64,000 bases of DNA from Faecalicatena_A orotica (GCF_040545875.1 NZ_JBEPMR010000008.1); one strand, 5' to 3'; shown: positions 8,632 to 17,600, counted from the first letter of the stretch. Program-made: numbers and translations. The notes: generated from the sequence alone by a model not told the origin.

Positions 8632-9213
8632 TTAAATGAATAGTGCAACGGCGCAATATACAAGCAAAAGCGCCATTACCATATTAACGGCCTTTGTATG
8701 CCTCGAAAGAACCCTGCAGAAAGCAGAACCAAACAGTGCCCACACAAAGGACCCCGATGCTCCAATCAACGTCAGAATAACTGTAAATGCAATCATGGAA
8801 CTAACAGAATGATACATAGGCAGAATATAAAGGGACATTGCGGTTATTGCATAGATGTAGATTTTAGGATTCGCAAACTGCAGTAACATACCGGAAAGGA
8901 AACCTGCCTCTCTTCCGGCACCTGCATCCAAATCCGCAGAACTCCTCCAGACTTTCCATGCCAGATACAGCATGTAAGCAGCTCCCGCTATCTGCATGAA
9001 CATCTTTACTTTTGGCAGAAGTGAATAGAGCGCTGCACTGAAGGCGGTACAAACAGACATCACTACTGCAAATCCGGCCAGTATACCGATATTAAAACGG
9101 ATGCTCCGCCTAAATCCCATCCGTATTGCATTACTCATGGAAAGCAGATTGTTTGCTCCCGGTGTGTAGGCTGTAATAAAGCAGTAAATCAAAAAATCAT
9201 ATAAATGAAACAT
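8632..9213 (-). CDS. LysE/RhtB-family amino-acid exporter
   Basis: A 193-residue membrane protein with about six hydrophobic segments. The N-terminus, YCFITAYTPGANNLLSMSNAIRMGFRRS, carries the PGPNN-like motif (here PGANN) typical of the LysE/RhtB superfamily, and FANPKIYIYAITAMS in the middle is a second family hallmark. These proteins export amino acids or related metabolites such as cysteine, homoserine or lysine. It is divergent from an XRE-cupin regulator, which very often controls such exporters. The intergenic region holds an inverted repeat at 9284-9305. The substrate is not evident. Confidence 0.87.
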   Translation of the reverse strand: MFHLYDFLIYCFITAYTPGANNLLSMSNAIRMGFRRSIRFNIGILAGFAVVMSVCTAFSAALYSLLPKVKMFMQIAGAAYMLYLAWKVWRSSADLDAGAGREAGFLSGMLLQFANPKIYIYAITAMSLYILPMYHSVSSMIAFTVILTLIGASGSFVWALFGSAFCRVLSRHTKAVNMVMALLLVYCAVALFI

Positions 9214-9283
9214 ATCTGACCTCTTTCTACATTACACTTTACAATGCGCCACAAAAAACAGTATAATGTTATAAAATGAATAT

Positions 9284-9305
9284 TATATCGCACTTGTACG
9301 ATATA
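9284..9305. promoter_or_regulatory. Inverted repeat in the exporter/regulator intergenic region
   Basis: TATATCG, 8-bp gap, CGATATA. It overlaps TATAAT-like hexamers for both directions (ATTATA at 9282-9287 for the exporter, TATAAT at 9302-9307 for the regulator), so a protein bound here would affect both genes. The XRE-cupin protein is the obvious candidate. Confidence 0.55.
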
Positions 9306-9351
9306 ATGATACATCTCGTACATTATGTTGTCAATAGAAGGGAGTGTTTTT

Positions 9352-9903
9352 TTGGATTCAATGAATTTAATTGTTGCTAAAAATATTAAGAGACTGCGTG
9401 AAGAAAATAAATTAAGCATGGATGAACTCGCCAGACTAAGCGGGGTCAGCAAAAGTATGCTCGCACAAATCGAACGTGGTGACGGAAATCCGACTTTGTC
9501 CACACTATGGAAGATTTCAAATGGAATGAAAGTGCCATTTGACGCTTTAACCGTCCGGCCTGAAAGCCCGTACGAAATTGTAAAAACTGCAGAGATTCAA
9601 CCAATACTTGAAGATAATGGGAATGTGAAAAACTACCCTCTTTTTCCGGACGATGAGAACCGCAGGTTTGCAGTTTACTATCTGGAACTGGATATGAATA
9701 GCTATTGGCAGTCGGAACCGCATTTAAAGGGAACCACTGAATTCATTACAATATTTACAGGGAAAATTGAAATTTTCGCTGACGGCGAAAGATTCGTAGT
9801 CGAAAAGGGTGAAAGCATCCGCTTTAAGGCCGATGTTGTCCACTCATATAAAAATACAGGAAAGGAAACAGCTGTTCTGCATATGATCCTTTATAACCCC
9901 TGA
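9352..9903 (+). CDS. XRE-family regulator with C-terminal cupin domain
   Basis: A 183-residue regulator: an N-terminal XRE helix-turn-helix (IVAKNIKRLREENKLSMDELARLSGVSKSMLAQIERGDGNPTLSTLWKIS) joined to a C-terminal cupin barrel (HLKGTTEFITIFTGKIEIF, ESIRFKADVVHSYKN). This class senses small molecules and often represses a divergent transporter or amine/amino-acid pathway. The TTG at 9352 is chosen because AAGGGAGTG ends 6 bp before it. The ATG at 9325 would put the ribosome site inside the gene, and the ATG at 9361 is rather far from it. Target: probably the divergent LysE-type exporter and itself. Confidence 0.87.
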   Translation: MDSMNLIVAKNIKRLREENKLSMDELARLSGVSKSMLAQIERGDGNPTLSTLWKISNGMKVPFDALTVRPESPYEIVKTAEIQPILEDNGNVKNYPLFPDDENRRFAVYYLELDMNSYWQSEPHLKGTTEFITIFTGKIEIFADGERFVVEKGESIRFKADVVHSYKNTGKETAVLHMILYNP

Positions 9904-9918
9904 CTCTTTTGGAGATTA

Positions 9919-9971
9919 AAAATGCATACCCCCAGTCTACGGTCTGCCCTTGTCAACTGGGGTATGCATTT
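9919..9971. terminator. Bidirectional terminator between cupin regulator and cyclase gene
   Basis: AAATGCATACCCC and CAG on the left pair with CTG and GGGTATGCATTT on the right around a roughly 20-nt loop. It lies between two convergent genes, 20 bp after the first and overlapping the start of neither. Confidence 0.75.
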
Positions 9972-9974
9972 GTA

Positions 9975-11894
9975 TTACTGCGGATTCCCATTTACATCTG
10001 TAATCACATATCTGTTCCGCCCCTGCTTCTTAGCCTTGTACAAGGCATAATCAGCTGTCTTGTATAGGTTCTCGAAATCCGTGTCCCTCCCTATTGCCAG
10101 AGCTACCCCAATGCTTGCAGTGATATGAATTCCGTCAGTCTCTGTGCGCCTTTGCAGCACGTTCACCAGTTCCCCGGCGCGCTCTTTTGCCATCTCTGCC
10201 TTGGGAACCGGCATCAATGCAGTGAATTCATCGCCACCGATTCTTCCGACGATATCATTTTCCCGGAACTGGTTCTTAAGTGTATTGGAAAATTCTTTAA
10301 GTACCCGGTCCCCAGCCGCATGACCAAAATTGTCATTGACTTGTTTAAAGTAATCGATATCCAGTATGAAGAAAGCAAACATGCTCTCCGGCTGATCATT
10401 CAGTATCCGGCGGACATGCTCCTGCGCAGCTGCCTTATTATACAGCCCGGTAAGCGGATCCCTCTGCATCTGCTCCAGCATATACAATTCATGCTTTTTC
10501 TGTTCGTCAATATTCTGGCGGTACACCAGCATACGCACCGAATTATCTTCCTGCCACCGGAAAATCTGGGCCGTAATACGCATCCAGTAATAATGTTCAC
10601 CATCTGTAGTAATCATGAAATCATACTGCAGGTTTTCAATCCCCTTCTCAAACGAATCCAGCACATGATTCGGGGAAAATGTCTGAATATAGCCTTCCCG
10701 GTACTCTTCCATGATCTGCTTTTCCGCAATGATGTAAAGAGCTTTTTCATAAGGTATATCAGGCGGGGCTCCCAGGCTTGCAAAATACTGGGCAGTAGCT
10801 TCACTGGCTGCCTGATTATGGGTAATATCAATTTCATAGATATTTTCATATAGCTGCTCGGTCGCCTGTTGAAACACTGCCTGATGCACTTTTTCAGCCC
10901 TGACAGTCAATTCTATGATCCTCTTGTTATAACGGCGTATCACGGAAGTAATCGTGACCAGCACAAGAACAATAATGACCGCCAGAATCAGTGTCTCCCG
11001 CAGAAGCTGTACCATCAGTTTCCTGCTTAAAGGTGTCGTATCATTGTCTATAATCAAAAACCATCCCAGATTCTCAATGAAACTGCTGACTACATAGCCG
11101 CTCCTGTTTTGGGAATGATACCACAGATTCTGTGTCTTTTCACGGCTTCCCAGAATTATGTCTTTCAGATCTGTAAAGGCACATCGCCCGAACAGGTTCG
11201 TTTTTCCTTCATATCTGGTATGGCTGCCGGAGATCTCTACATTGCCCTCTTCATCCACCAGATAAGCATTCACTCCAAAATCATTCTCATAACTTTTCAG
11301 CAGGGACTGGAGGGAATCTACCCGGAATCCCACACCGACCACCCCCATAACTGTCCCCCTGTCATCCATGATACGGCAGTTGATAAAGACAGTCACCTCA
11401 TTCCCGGCCCCCTCAACCTGATCATTATCGATCTGTATGCCATAATCCGTATTCTGATCCAGAAAATCATAAAACCAGTTATTTTCCGGATCACCTTCCT
11501 CTAAAATACGGTCCAGGCCATTATAGTAATAGTAATTTTTCGTTTTAACCGAAGCCAGAAAGACCGAGTCATATTCATATTTATCCCTGTAAGCATTCAA
11601 GTAATCCCGCATTTTCCCAATAAATTCCTGTTCCTTAAGATGCTGCTCTTCCCCATCCAGAAACTCTTTCAACAGGCTGTCATTCGCCATAGTCATTGAG
11701 ATATTGATCGGTTTTGTAAAAATGGAGTCTATCTGATGGTAAATGCCATCTGACGTCAGCATGGATACGTTCTCAATATCTTTTCTGAATATCCCCTGAT
11801 TTGACTTGTAACTAATGGCAGATGTAATAATGAAACCAATAATAATGACGATACAGACCATTAAGTTAGTACGGAACAAAACATTTTTCTTCAT
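9975..11894 (-). CDS. Membrane diguanylate cyclase with extracytoplasmic sensor and PAS-like domain
   Basis: A 639-residue sensor cyclase. A transmembrane helix (about 9-28) leads to a large extracellular dCACHE-like sensor (about 30-290, with VGVGFRVDSLQ and NLGWFLIIDND). A second membrane helix follows (ETLILAVIIVLVLVTITSV), then a PAS-like segment (about 340-470), and a GGDEF domain near the end (RDPLTGLYNK, ILDIDYFKQVND, GRIGGDEF, ASIGVA). The active-site GGDEF is intact and REND five residues before it is a standard RxxD inhibitory site. It should make cyclic di-GMP in response to an external ligand. It is the last of three consecutive cyclase genes, 25 bp after its neighbour. Confidence 0.9.
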   Translation of the reverse strand: MKKNVLFRTNLMVCIVIIIGFIITSAISYKSNQGIFRKDIENVSMLTSDGIYHQIDSIFTKPINISMTMANDSLLKEFLDGEEQHLKEQEFIGKMRDYLNAYRDKYEYDSVFLASVKTKNYYYYNGLDRILEEGDPENNWFYDFLDQNTDYGIQIDNDQVEGAGNEVTVFINCRIMDDRGTVMGVVGVGFRVDSLQSLLKSYENDFGVNAYLVDEEGNVEISGSHTRYEGKTNLFGRCAFTDLKDIILGSREKTQNLWYHSQNRSGYVVSSFIENLGWFLIIDNDTTPLSRKLMVQLLRETLILAVIIVLVLVTITSVIRRYNKRIIELTVRAEKVHQAVFQQATEQLYENIYEIDITHNQAASEATAQYFASLGAPPDIPYEKALYIIAEKQIMEEYREGYIQTFSPNHVLDSFEKGIENLQYDFMITTDGEHYYWMRITAQIFRWQEDNSVRMLVYRQNIDEQKKHELYMLEQMQRDPLTGLYNKAAAQEHVRRILNDQPESMFAFFILDIDYFKQVNDNFGHAAGDRVLKEFSNTLKNQFRENDIVGRIGGDEFTALMPVPKAEMAKERAGELVNVLQRRTETDGIHITASIGVALAIGRDTDFENLYKTADYALYKAKKQGRNRYVITDVNGNPQ

Positions 11895-11918
11895 AATAGC
11901 CCTCCACCCCCCTCAATA

Positions 11919-13127
11919 TTATAGTGATCTCTCTGCCCACCGGCTCTGCTTCTGCCGGTACATCTTCCTGTCAGCCTCCTGAACCAGTGCCTTCCAGTCA
12001 GAATGAGAAGCGCTTTCCGCCACGCCAAAACTAATGGACAAAGGAAATTCCTCTTCGCTCATCGCATGCAGTTTCTCATTGACATTCTCCAGCCTCTCTT
12101 CCGCTGTCTTTGCTTCCATATTCCGGAAGAGTACCAAAAACTCATCCCCACCATAGCGGAAGAGAAGGTCTTCCTTATCCCGGCAGGCGCGGCAGAGCTG
12201 CCCCACTACAATATTAAGATAACGGTCCCCGGCAAGATGCCCGAACTGGTCGTTGACGTTCTTCAGGCCATCCAGATCCAGAAAACACAGCGTAAAACTT
12301 ATGTTTTGTTCCATCATGGAGGCAATCGTCTCCTCTGCATACTGCCTGTTATAGAGCCCAGTGAGCATGTCGCGGATCACTTCCTGCCTGAGAAGTTCCT
12401 CTTCTCTCTTTTTTTCTTCCAGTTCCTCAAGAATCCGCCGGTTCTCCTCCCTGTAATCACTCAGCTCACAGATCCTTCTCGTATACCAGATTGCAATGTA
12501 AAAGCCGGTCGCACAGAACAGGCTGGATTTAATGCTCCAGATCTTTAAAAGCAGGCTGTTATTCGGCGTCGAATACAACAAAAGATTCAGAAACAGATAA
12601 AAGAACAATCCGATCATCATCTCCATTAAAAACGTCTGGTGCTGTGGATAGCTTAAGATCAGATTCAAACGTTTCTGGAAAACAGGACGGCTGAAAACAT
12701 GCAGAATGACCCCCGCAAGCAAAAAGCCCCAGAAGATCGGAATACTCTTTAAGTTACCAACACTGGAAATACGGTTATCAAAATTCTGCAGCGGCTGCTG
12801 TATCAGAATCGCAATGACGCTTCGGCAGAAAATATTGACCGCCAGACCGCAGATAATACCAAGGGACGTGACAAACAACGCATTTCTCCACTCGCCCCTG
12901 TTAAACATGGCCGTCTCAAATAACAGCAGTACCGCGAAGAAAAGCCAGTTAATCACCAAAGAAAATTCCAATACGCTGCAGACATAGAAAAAGCCATAAT
13001 TGACCACAAAGCTTAATAAAACAAACCAGCCACTCATACAGGAGTTCTGTCCGAGTCCTTTTGCCAGCCTGAAATAACGCCCGTGAAAATATAAATAGGC
13101 TGTTGCCGTCAGCAGCAGTTTCAGCAT
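11919..13127 (-). CDS. Membrane diguanylate cyclase (multi-TM sensor, no I-site)
   Basis: A 402-residue protein with about six to seven hydrophobic segments in the first 225 residues, a short coiled linker (REENRRILEELEEKKREEELLRQE), then a GGDEF domain (DMLTGLYNRQYAEE, FLDLDGLKNVNDQFGHLAGDRY, FRYGGDEF, SISFGVAE). The catalytic motif is intact. At the inhibitory-site position the sequence reads DKED instead of RxxD, so product inhibition may be weak. The start ATG lies 15 bp after the preceding cyclase gene. It is probably one of three parallel inputs to cyclic di-GMP with its neighbours. Confidence 0.88.
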   Translation of the reverse strand: MLKLLLTATAYLYFHGRYFRLAKGLGQNSCMSGWFVLLSFVVNYGFFYVCSVLEFSLVINWLFFAVLLLFETAMFNRGEWRNALFVTSLGIICGLAVNIFCRSVIAILIQQPLQNFDNRISSVGNLKSIPIFWGFLLAGVILHVFSRPVFQKRLNLILSYPQHQTFLMEMMIGLFFYLFLNLLLYSTPNNSLLLKIWSIKSSLFCATGFYIAIWYTRRICELSDYREENRRILEELEEKKREEELLRQEVIRDMLTGLYNRQYAEETIASMMEQNISFTLCFLDLDGLKNVNDQFGHLAGDRYLNIVVGQLCRACRDKEDLLFRYGGDEFLVLFRNMEAKTAEERLENVNEKLHAMSEEEFPLSISFGVAESASHSDWKALVQEADRKMYRQKQSRWAERSL

Positions 13128-13142
13128 ACACGCTCCCCCTTC

Positions 13143-14342
13143 CTACCTTGTTCTCGTCTGTTTATCCTGATACATGGCCAAATCAGCCCTTCTGAAAACC
13201 ATTTCTACACTGTCTCCATCCTCTTCAGCCTTTTCCGGAAAAGTTGCGATACCATAGCTGAACGAAAAAGGCGGCTCAAGATCTTCCGCCAGATGTCTCC
13301 TGATCCCCTCCAGGCGCTGCATTGCCCTCTCAGGCATACAGCCCGGAAGAAGCACTGCAAATTCATCGCCGCCGATCCTGGCAAAAATATCTGTTGCTCT
13401 CAGGCAGGCACTGAATTCTCTGGCGAACCGGATCAGGTAAAGGTCCCCCGCATCGTGTCCCTCCTGATCATTTATCTGCTTAAGATGATCCATATCAATA
13501 TAAACGACAGAAAATTGTTCCCGGTTTTTAAGCAGCCCCTCTGCCTGTTCCAGAATATACCGCCGGGAAAAGATGCCCGTCATTGGCTCCATAGCCGTTT
13601 TATTCCTCAATTCGGATGCGCTGCGGTCCTGATGTTCAAGTTCCCTCTGTAAATGATAGTGCTCCTCTTCCAAATATTGAACACTCAGAATAGAGTAGAG
13701 ATGGCGCAGGAAACCGACTAAATAAAATTCCAGAAGCAGCGTGCTTCCGACCAGAAATAAAGGCAGCAGCTTCCAGCTGTTCCCAGATAAGCAAAGTATA
13801 CTGTCAATCATAAGTGAGAAATTGGCAAACCAGAGAAACGTCATAAAGGGTTTGATTTCTTCGCTGTCCGCTCTGGTCTTTATGACTCCCAAAGGCGTTT
13901 TCAATCTGGGAACCAGACTAAACACAAGACTATCAACGGCCAGAGTAACCCCACATGTAGAAATCCGCCAAAACGGCTGCTGTAAAAGCTCCTTCATCGT
14001 CGCTTCCATAATCAGGGCAATTACACCAATCAGGATCAAATGAAATGCCATTGTCATCAAATGAGTAAGGTTGACAATAAAGAACTCCATATTCCGCTTA
14101 ATCCCCTTCTGGAACAGGCGGAATATCTTTCCTGCAAATACCAGACCATACAGGAGCGGTATCGGAAAGTTACAGATGCACCATAGTGTAAGCAACAGCA
14201 GGACCGGAAGGGTCATCCATATTCTTTCAGTTACTCCGCCTTTTTGTGTATAACCAAGGGCCCGCATCGCCCTGTAACCCGTTATGCCATATAATAAAGA
14301 AAAAAGAACCGGTACAAGCAGACCCCAGCTGAAATATATCAA
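13143..14342 (-). CDS. Membrane diguanylate cyclase (first gene of a cyclase trio)
   Basis: A 399-residue protein with about six membrane segments over the first 215 residues, a helical linker (YLEEEHYHLQRELEHQDRSASEL), and a GGDEF domain (EPMTGIFSRRYILE, YIDMDHLKQINDQEGHDAGD, FARIGGDEF, FSYGIATFPE). GGDEF is intact, and RATD five residues earlier is an RxxD inhibitory site. Its architecture matches the following gene, suggesting an old duplication with I-site divergence. A leftward promoter TTGAAC-N17-TATAAT lies about 110 bp upstream and probably drives all three cyclase genes. Confidence 0.88.
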   Translation of the reverse strand: MIYFSWGLLVPVLFSLLYGITGYRAMRALGYTQKGGVTERIWMTLPVLLLLTLWCICNFPIPLLYGLVFAGKIFRLFQKGIKRNMEFFIVNLTHLMTMAFHLILIGVIALIMEATMKELLQQPFWRISTCGVTLAVDSLVFSLVPRLKTPLGVIKTRADSEEIKPFMTFLWFANFSLMIDSILCLSGNSWKLLPLFLVGSTLLLEFYLVGFLRHLYSILSVQYLEEEHYHLQRELEHQDRSASELRNKTAMEPMTGIFSRRYILEQAEGLLKNREQFSVVYIDMDHLKQINDQEGHDAGDLYLIRFAREFSACLRATDIFARIGGDEFAVLLPGCMPERAMQRLEGIRRHLAEDLEPPFSFSYGIATFPEKAEEDGDSVEMVFRRADLAMYQDKQTRTR

Positions 14343-14450
14343 ACGATCCCCTCCTCTCCTGCAGATGTCTTTAAGACATCACTTTATTGGCTTGATGCCA
14401 TGCATTGGAGTACACGGCACAGTGTGAACAGAAACGATATAATTCATTTA

Positions 14451-14479
14451 ATTATAGTTCAGGACGCATGAAAGTTCAA
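14451..14479 (-). promoter_or_regulatory. Promoter of the diguanylate cyclase operon
   Basis: Read leftward: TTGAAC (14474-14479), 17-bp spacer, TATAAT (14451-14456). A short palindrome, GATGTCTT-TAAGACATC (14365-14381), lies in the leader. I saw no cyclic di-GMP riboswitch. Confidence 0.65.
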
Positions 14480-14611
14480 GTTAATATGTCCTTTACTGTC
14501 ATCCTTCTGGTCTCCCCAGTCATTTTTATTTTTTCATAAGAAATTCCTAAAAAAATATTTACCTCCATTGTCTATAATAAAGAAAAAATTAAAAGGATGT
14601 GACTAATTATC

Positions 14612-15310
14612 ATGAGGGAGAAAATCTTGATTGTAGATGATGAGAAAGAGATTGCAGATCTTGTAGAGTGCTATCTTGATAATGAAAATTATTTTATTCA
14701 AAAGTTTTATGATTCTAAAGAAGCTTTTAAATGTATCATGAATCATCCACCGGATCTGGCAATTATGGATGTAATGATGCCGGGGCTGGATGGGTATGAG
14801 CTTTGCCGCAGAGTCCGGGAGTCCTTTCATTTCCCGGTGATTATGCTGACAGCAAAAGGGGAAGAACTTGACAAAATAACCGGACTTACCCTGGGCGCGG
14901 ATGATTATATATCGAAGCCATTCCTGCCTCTGGAGCTAGTTGCACGCGTGAAGGCACAGCTGCGGAGGTATAAAAGGTATAACAGTACAGCCCCGTCACA
15001 GGAAGATCAGGTCATTATGGTTTCCGGACTGGTACTCAATGCGAAAACACATGAATGTACCTTAAACGAACGCCCTCTCTCACTCACCCCTACGGAATTT
15101 AAGATTTTGTGGATTCTCTGTGAAAATCATGGCGCGGTAGTGAGTGCCGAAAGTCTTTTCAGACAGATCTGGGAGGACGAGTATTTCCGCAAAAATAATA
15201 ATACGATCACGGTTCACATACGACATTTAAGGGAGAAAATGCATGATTCCTTTGAGAACCCGAGGTATATCAAAACAGTATGGGGGTGCGGATATAAAAT
15301 TGAAAGCTAA
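14612..15310 (+). CDS. OmpR/VanR-like response regulator
   Basis: A 232-residue response regulator. The receiver domain (1-120) has acidic residues DD near 9-10, phosphoacceptor Asp53 (LAIMDVMMPG) and Lys in ISKPF. The C-terminal winged helix (about 135-230: LTPTEFKILWILCENHGAVVSAESLF, NTITVHIRHLREKM) is OmpR/PhoB type. Overall it resembles VanR of vanG-type clusters. It is followed at once by a VanS-like kinase and a D,D-carboxypeptidase, so the pair probably responds to cell-wall stress. No vancomycin ligase genes are nearby. Confidence 0.88.
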   Translation: MREKILIVDDEKEIADLVECYLDNENYFIQKFYDSKEAFKCIMNHPPDLAIMDVMMPGLDGYELCRRVRESFHFPVIMLTAKGEELDKITGLTLGADDYISKPFLPLELVARVKAQLRRYKRYNSTAPSQEDQVIMVSGLVLNAKTHECTLNERPLSLTPTEFKILWILCENHGAVVSAESLFRQIWEDEYFRKNNNTITVHIRHLREKMHDSFENPRYIKTVWGCGYKIES

Positions 15311-15314
15311 GAGT

Positions 15315-16439
15315 ATGAAATGGGTTAAGACAGCCGCCTTATTCGGGGCTGTCTTAGTATTATGTTACGGAATCTTTTATTTTGGTGATTACATACTAAA
15401 TGGCAGCTTTGTTGACTGGTTTCAGGACAATTATGTATGGACACATACAGAACCACAGGATACATCCGGTCTTACAATGACTATATCAGAAATCAACTGG
15501 CCCAAATTCAAAATGCTGATACTGGAGCTGTTCTGCTTAGGAGCTTTACTTTCAGCCGCCCTTGCAGCCGGTGCAGCCAGATTCTACGGAAAGAAAATGT
15601 CAACCCGGACAATCTCAGGGGCCGGCCGGATGATACACAGCTTCATGGAACACGATATAGACGCAGACATGGTGTTTCCAACAGAATATGCAGAAATTGC
15701 AGTACAGATGACTCAAATCAAGACAAAAATGGAGCGGAACGCCCGGATTATGAAGGAGGAAGAAGCCCGGAAAAATGATATGATTACTTATCTCGCCCAT
15801 GATCTGAAAACACCGCTGACTTCCATCATCGGCTACCTGAGCCTTCTGGATGAGGCCCGGGACATGCCTGCACTGCAGAGGGAAAAATATACGACTATTG
15901 TGTTTGAAAAATCCCTGCTGCTGGAACGGCTGATACAGGAGTTCTTTGACATTACCCGGTACAATCTCAATCAGATTATTCTGGAAAAGGAAACTTTAGA
16001 CCTTTCTTATATGCTTGTACAAATGGCAGATGAGTTCTATCCGATCCTTCAGAAATGGAAGAATTCGATTGATTTAGATGTCGGAGAAGGAATCACGGTA
16101 TATGGGGATACAGTAAAGCTAGCACGGGTTTTCCAGAACATATTGAAAAATGCAGCCGCCTACAGCTACCCGGAGTCTGTAATCAGGGTAAAGGCAGAGA
16201 AGGATGATAAAGAAGTAAGGGTTACCATTGAAAATGCCGGGAAAACCATTCCGAAAGAAAAACTGCCAGTCCTGTTTGATAAATTCTACAGGGCAGATGA
16301 GGCACGGCAGGGTAATACCGGAGGCGCCGGTCTGGGGCTGGCAATTGCAAAAGAAATCGTTGTCCTGCATGGAGGAAGTATTACGGCAGACAGTAAAAAC
16401 GAGAAAACTACATTTCTTGTAAGTCTGCCCCAGATATAA
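15315..16439 (+). CDS. VanS-like sensor histidine kinase
   Basis: A kinase of about 374 residues: two membrane helices (near 5-25 and 70-95 in this numbering) flank a short extracellular loop, followed by a HAMP-like linker, HisKA (TYLAHDLKTPLTSIIGYLSLL, with the phospho-His in AHDLKTP) and HATPase_c (NILKNAAAY, GGAGLGLAIAKEIV). The start is uncertain: ATG 15315 lies just after the regulator stop; an in-frame TTG at 15300 overlaps that stop and has GGGGGTG 11 bp before it. Either way translation is probably coupled to the regulator. It most resembles VanS proteins from vanG-like loci. Confidence 0.87.
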   Translation: MKWVKTAALFGAVLVLCYGIFYFGDYILNGSFVDWFQDNYVWTHTEPQDTSGLTMTISEINWPKFKMLILELFCLGALLSAALAAGAARFYGKKMSTRTISGAGRMIHSFMEHDIDADMVFPTEYAEIAVQMTQIKTKMERNARIMKEEEARKNDMITYLAHDLKTPLTSIIGYLSLLDEARDMPALQREKYTTIVFEKSLLLERLIQEFFDITRYNLNQIILEKETLDLSYMLVQMADEFYPILQKWKNSIDLDVGEGITVYGDTVKLARVFQNILKNAAAYSYPESVIRVKAEKDDKEVRVTIENAGKTIPKEKLPVLFDKFYRADEARQGNTGGAGLGLAIAKEIVVLHGGSITADSKNEKTTFLVSLPQI

Positions 16440-16506
16440 ATAGAACCTTAACCTTTTCTTAGGAAATCATCAACAGGAAGTTAAAGAATGACGTCCTGGA
16501 ATCTTA

Positions 16507-16512
16507 TATAAT
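16507..16512 (+). promoter_or_regulatory. -10 box before the D,D-carboxypeptidase
   Basis: TATAAT about 27 bp before the ATG at 16539, giving a leader of some 20 nt with GGCAGGGTGG as ribosome site. No good -35 hexamer is present. Upstream, TTAACCTTTT and a later TTAAAG may be activator contacts, consistent with control by the adjacent response regulator. Confidence 0.4.
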
Positions 16513-16538
16513 CTTCTTGTGAAAGGCAGGGTGGTTAT

Positions 16539-17501
16539 ATGAAAAAACAAAGAAGACAGCCATACCGGAGAAGGAAAAGGAAGGCTTCCCTCTACAATTA
16601 TTTAGTAATTCTTATGATATTGGTGATTTTACTCACATTTCTACTGGCAGCGAAGTGGTATTTTCAGAAACCGGATGATCCTGTTTCATCTCCGGCAGGT
16701 ACTTCGCAGATAAAACTCAATAATCTGGCCAGCCCCAATGCAGTACTTGTCAGGCTCAATTCTGATGGAACAGGAGAAATTATGGCACAAAGAAATGCCG
16801 CCGAAAGAATCTATCCCGCATCATTGACTAAGATTATGACGGCAATTCTGGCGATTGAAAATATAGACGATATGGGACAACGGCTGGAAGTACCATATGA
16901 CTTCTTTCCCTATCTCTATGAAATGGATGCATCTATGGCAGGTTTTGAACCCGGGGAGACTGCCACTGCAGAAGCACTTGTATATGGGATCATTCTGGAA
17001 TCGGGTGCGGAATGCTGTCTGGCTCTGGCAGACCTTATAGCAGGCTCAGAGGAAGCATTTACCGGACTTATGAACGACAAAGCAGAGGAACTGGGAATGA
17101 CAGATACCCATTTTTCAAATACAACAGGGTTACATGATACAAATCATTATACGACAGTCAGCGATCTGGCAGTTTTACTGGAGTATGCATTAAAGAATCC
17201 AGAATTCCGAAAAATTTTCACAAGCAGTTATTATACCGTCGAACCGACTAATATGCACCCGGACGGTTTTACCATGCAGAGCACATTGTTTGAAAACCTC
17301 GGGGACCAGAATATAAAAGGTGGCAGAATCCTCGGCGGAAAGACCGGTTATACAGACGAAGCCGGCCTGTGTCTGGCAAGCCTTGCAGAGGTAAACGAAG
17401 AAGAGTACATCCTGATTACCGCACACGCCGCAGGTTCGCACGAAACGGAGCAGTACCACATAAACGACGCTTTAACTACCTACGGACAGCTAGAAAAATA
17501 A
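16539..17501 (+). CDS. Membrane-anchored D-alanyl-D-alanine carboxypeptidase (S11 family)
   Basis: A 320-residue protein with a highly basic cytoplasmic start (MKKQRRQPYRRRKRK), one signal-anchor helix (about 20-40), and an extracellular serine-peptidase domain. The nucleophile motif is SLTK (Ser95-Lys98), the KTG motif is intact (GGKTGYTDEAG), while the middle SxN motif reads SGA (155-157) in place of SGN. It trims the terminal D-Ala from peptidoglycan stems. Placed directly after a VanRS-like pair, it corresponds to the VanY-type gene of vanG-like clusters, but it belongs to the PBP5-like S11 family. Alone it would not be expected to give glycopeptide resistance. Confidence 0.85.
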   Translation: MKKQRRQPYRRRKRKASLYNYLVILMILVILLTFLLAAKWYFQKPDDPVSSPAGTSQIKLNNLASPNAVLVRLNSDGTGEIMAQRNAAERIYPASLTKIMTAILAIENIDDMGQRLEVPYDFFPYLYEMDASMAGFEPGETATAEALVYGIILESGAECCLALADLIAGSEEAFTGLMNDKAEELGMTDTHFSNTTGLHDTNHYTTVSDLAVLLEYALKNPEFRKIFTSSYYTVEPTNMHPDGFTMQSTLFENLGDQNIKGGRILGGKTGYTDEAGLCLASLAEVNEEEYILITAHAAGSHETEQYHINDALTTYGQLEK

Positions 17502-17514
17502 TTTCATTATCCTA

Positions 17515-17543
17515 TTGACATCTCTTTCTAAATGGTTTATATT
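17515..17543 (+). promoter_or_regulatory. Strong promoter of the GntR/ABC operon
   Basis: TTGACA (17515-17520), 17-bp spacer, TATATT (17538-17543). The perfect inverted repeat at 17557-17580 begins 14 bp downstream, over the transcription start and early leader. Confidence 0.8.
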
Positions 17544-17556
17544 AGCCTTGTAAGGT

Positions 17557-17580
17557 AGTTAGTTACTCAAGTAACTAACT
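17557..17580. promoter_or_regulatory. Operator of the YtrA-type GntR regulator
   Basis: A perfect inverted repeat with 11-bp arms, AGTTAGTTACT and AGTAACTAACT, separated by CA. Placed just after a consensus promoter and before the gntR start, it is most simply the autoregulatory operator. Confidence 0.75.
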
Positions 17581-17600
17581 CGCAAAGCGGGGTGATATAT

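Noticed and set aside
14612..17501. Glycopeptide resistance locus
   Set aside because: No D-Ala-D-Ser/D-Lac ligase, racemase or VanX gene accompanies the regulators and carboxypeptidase.
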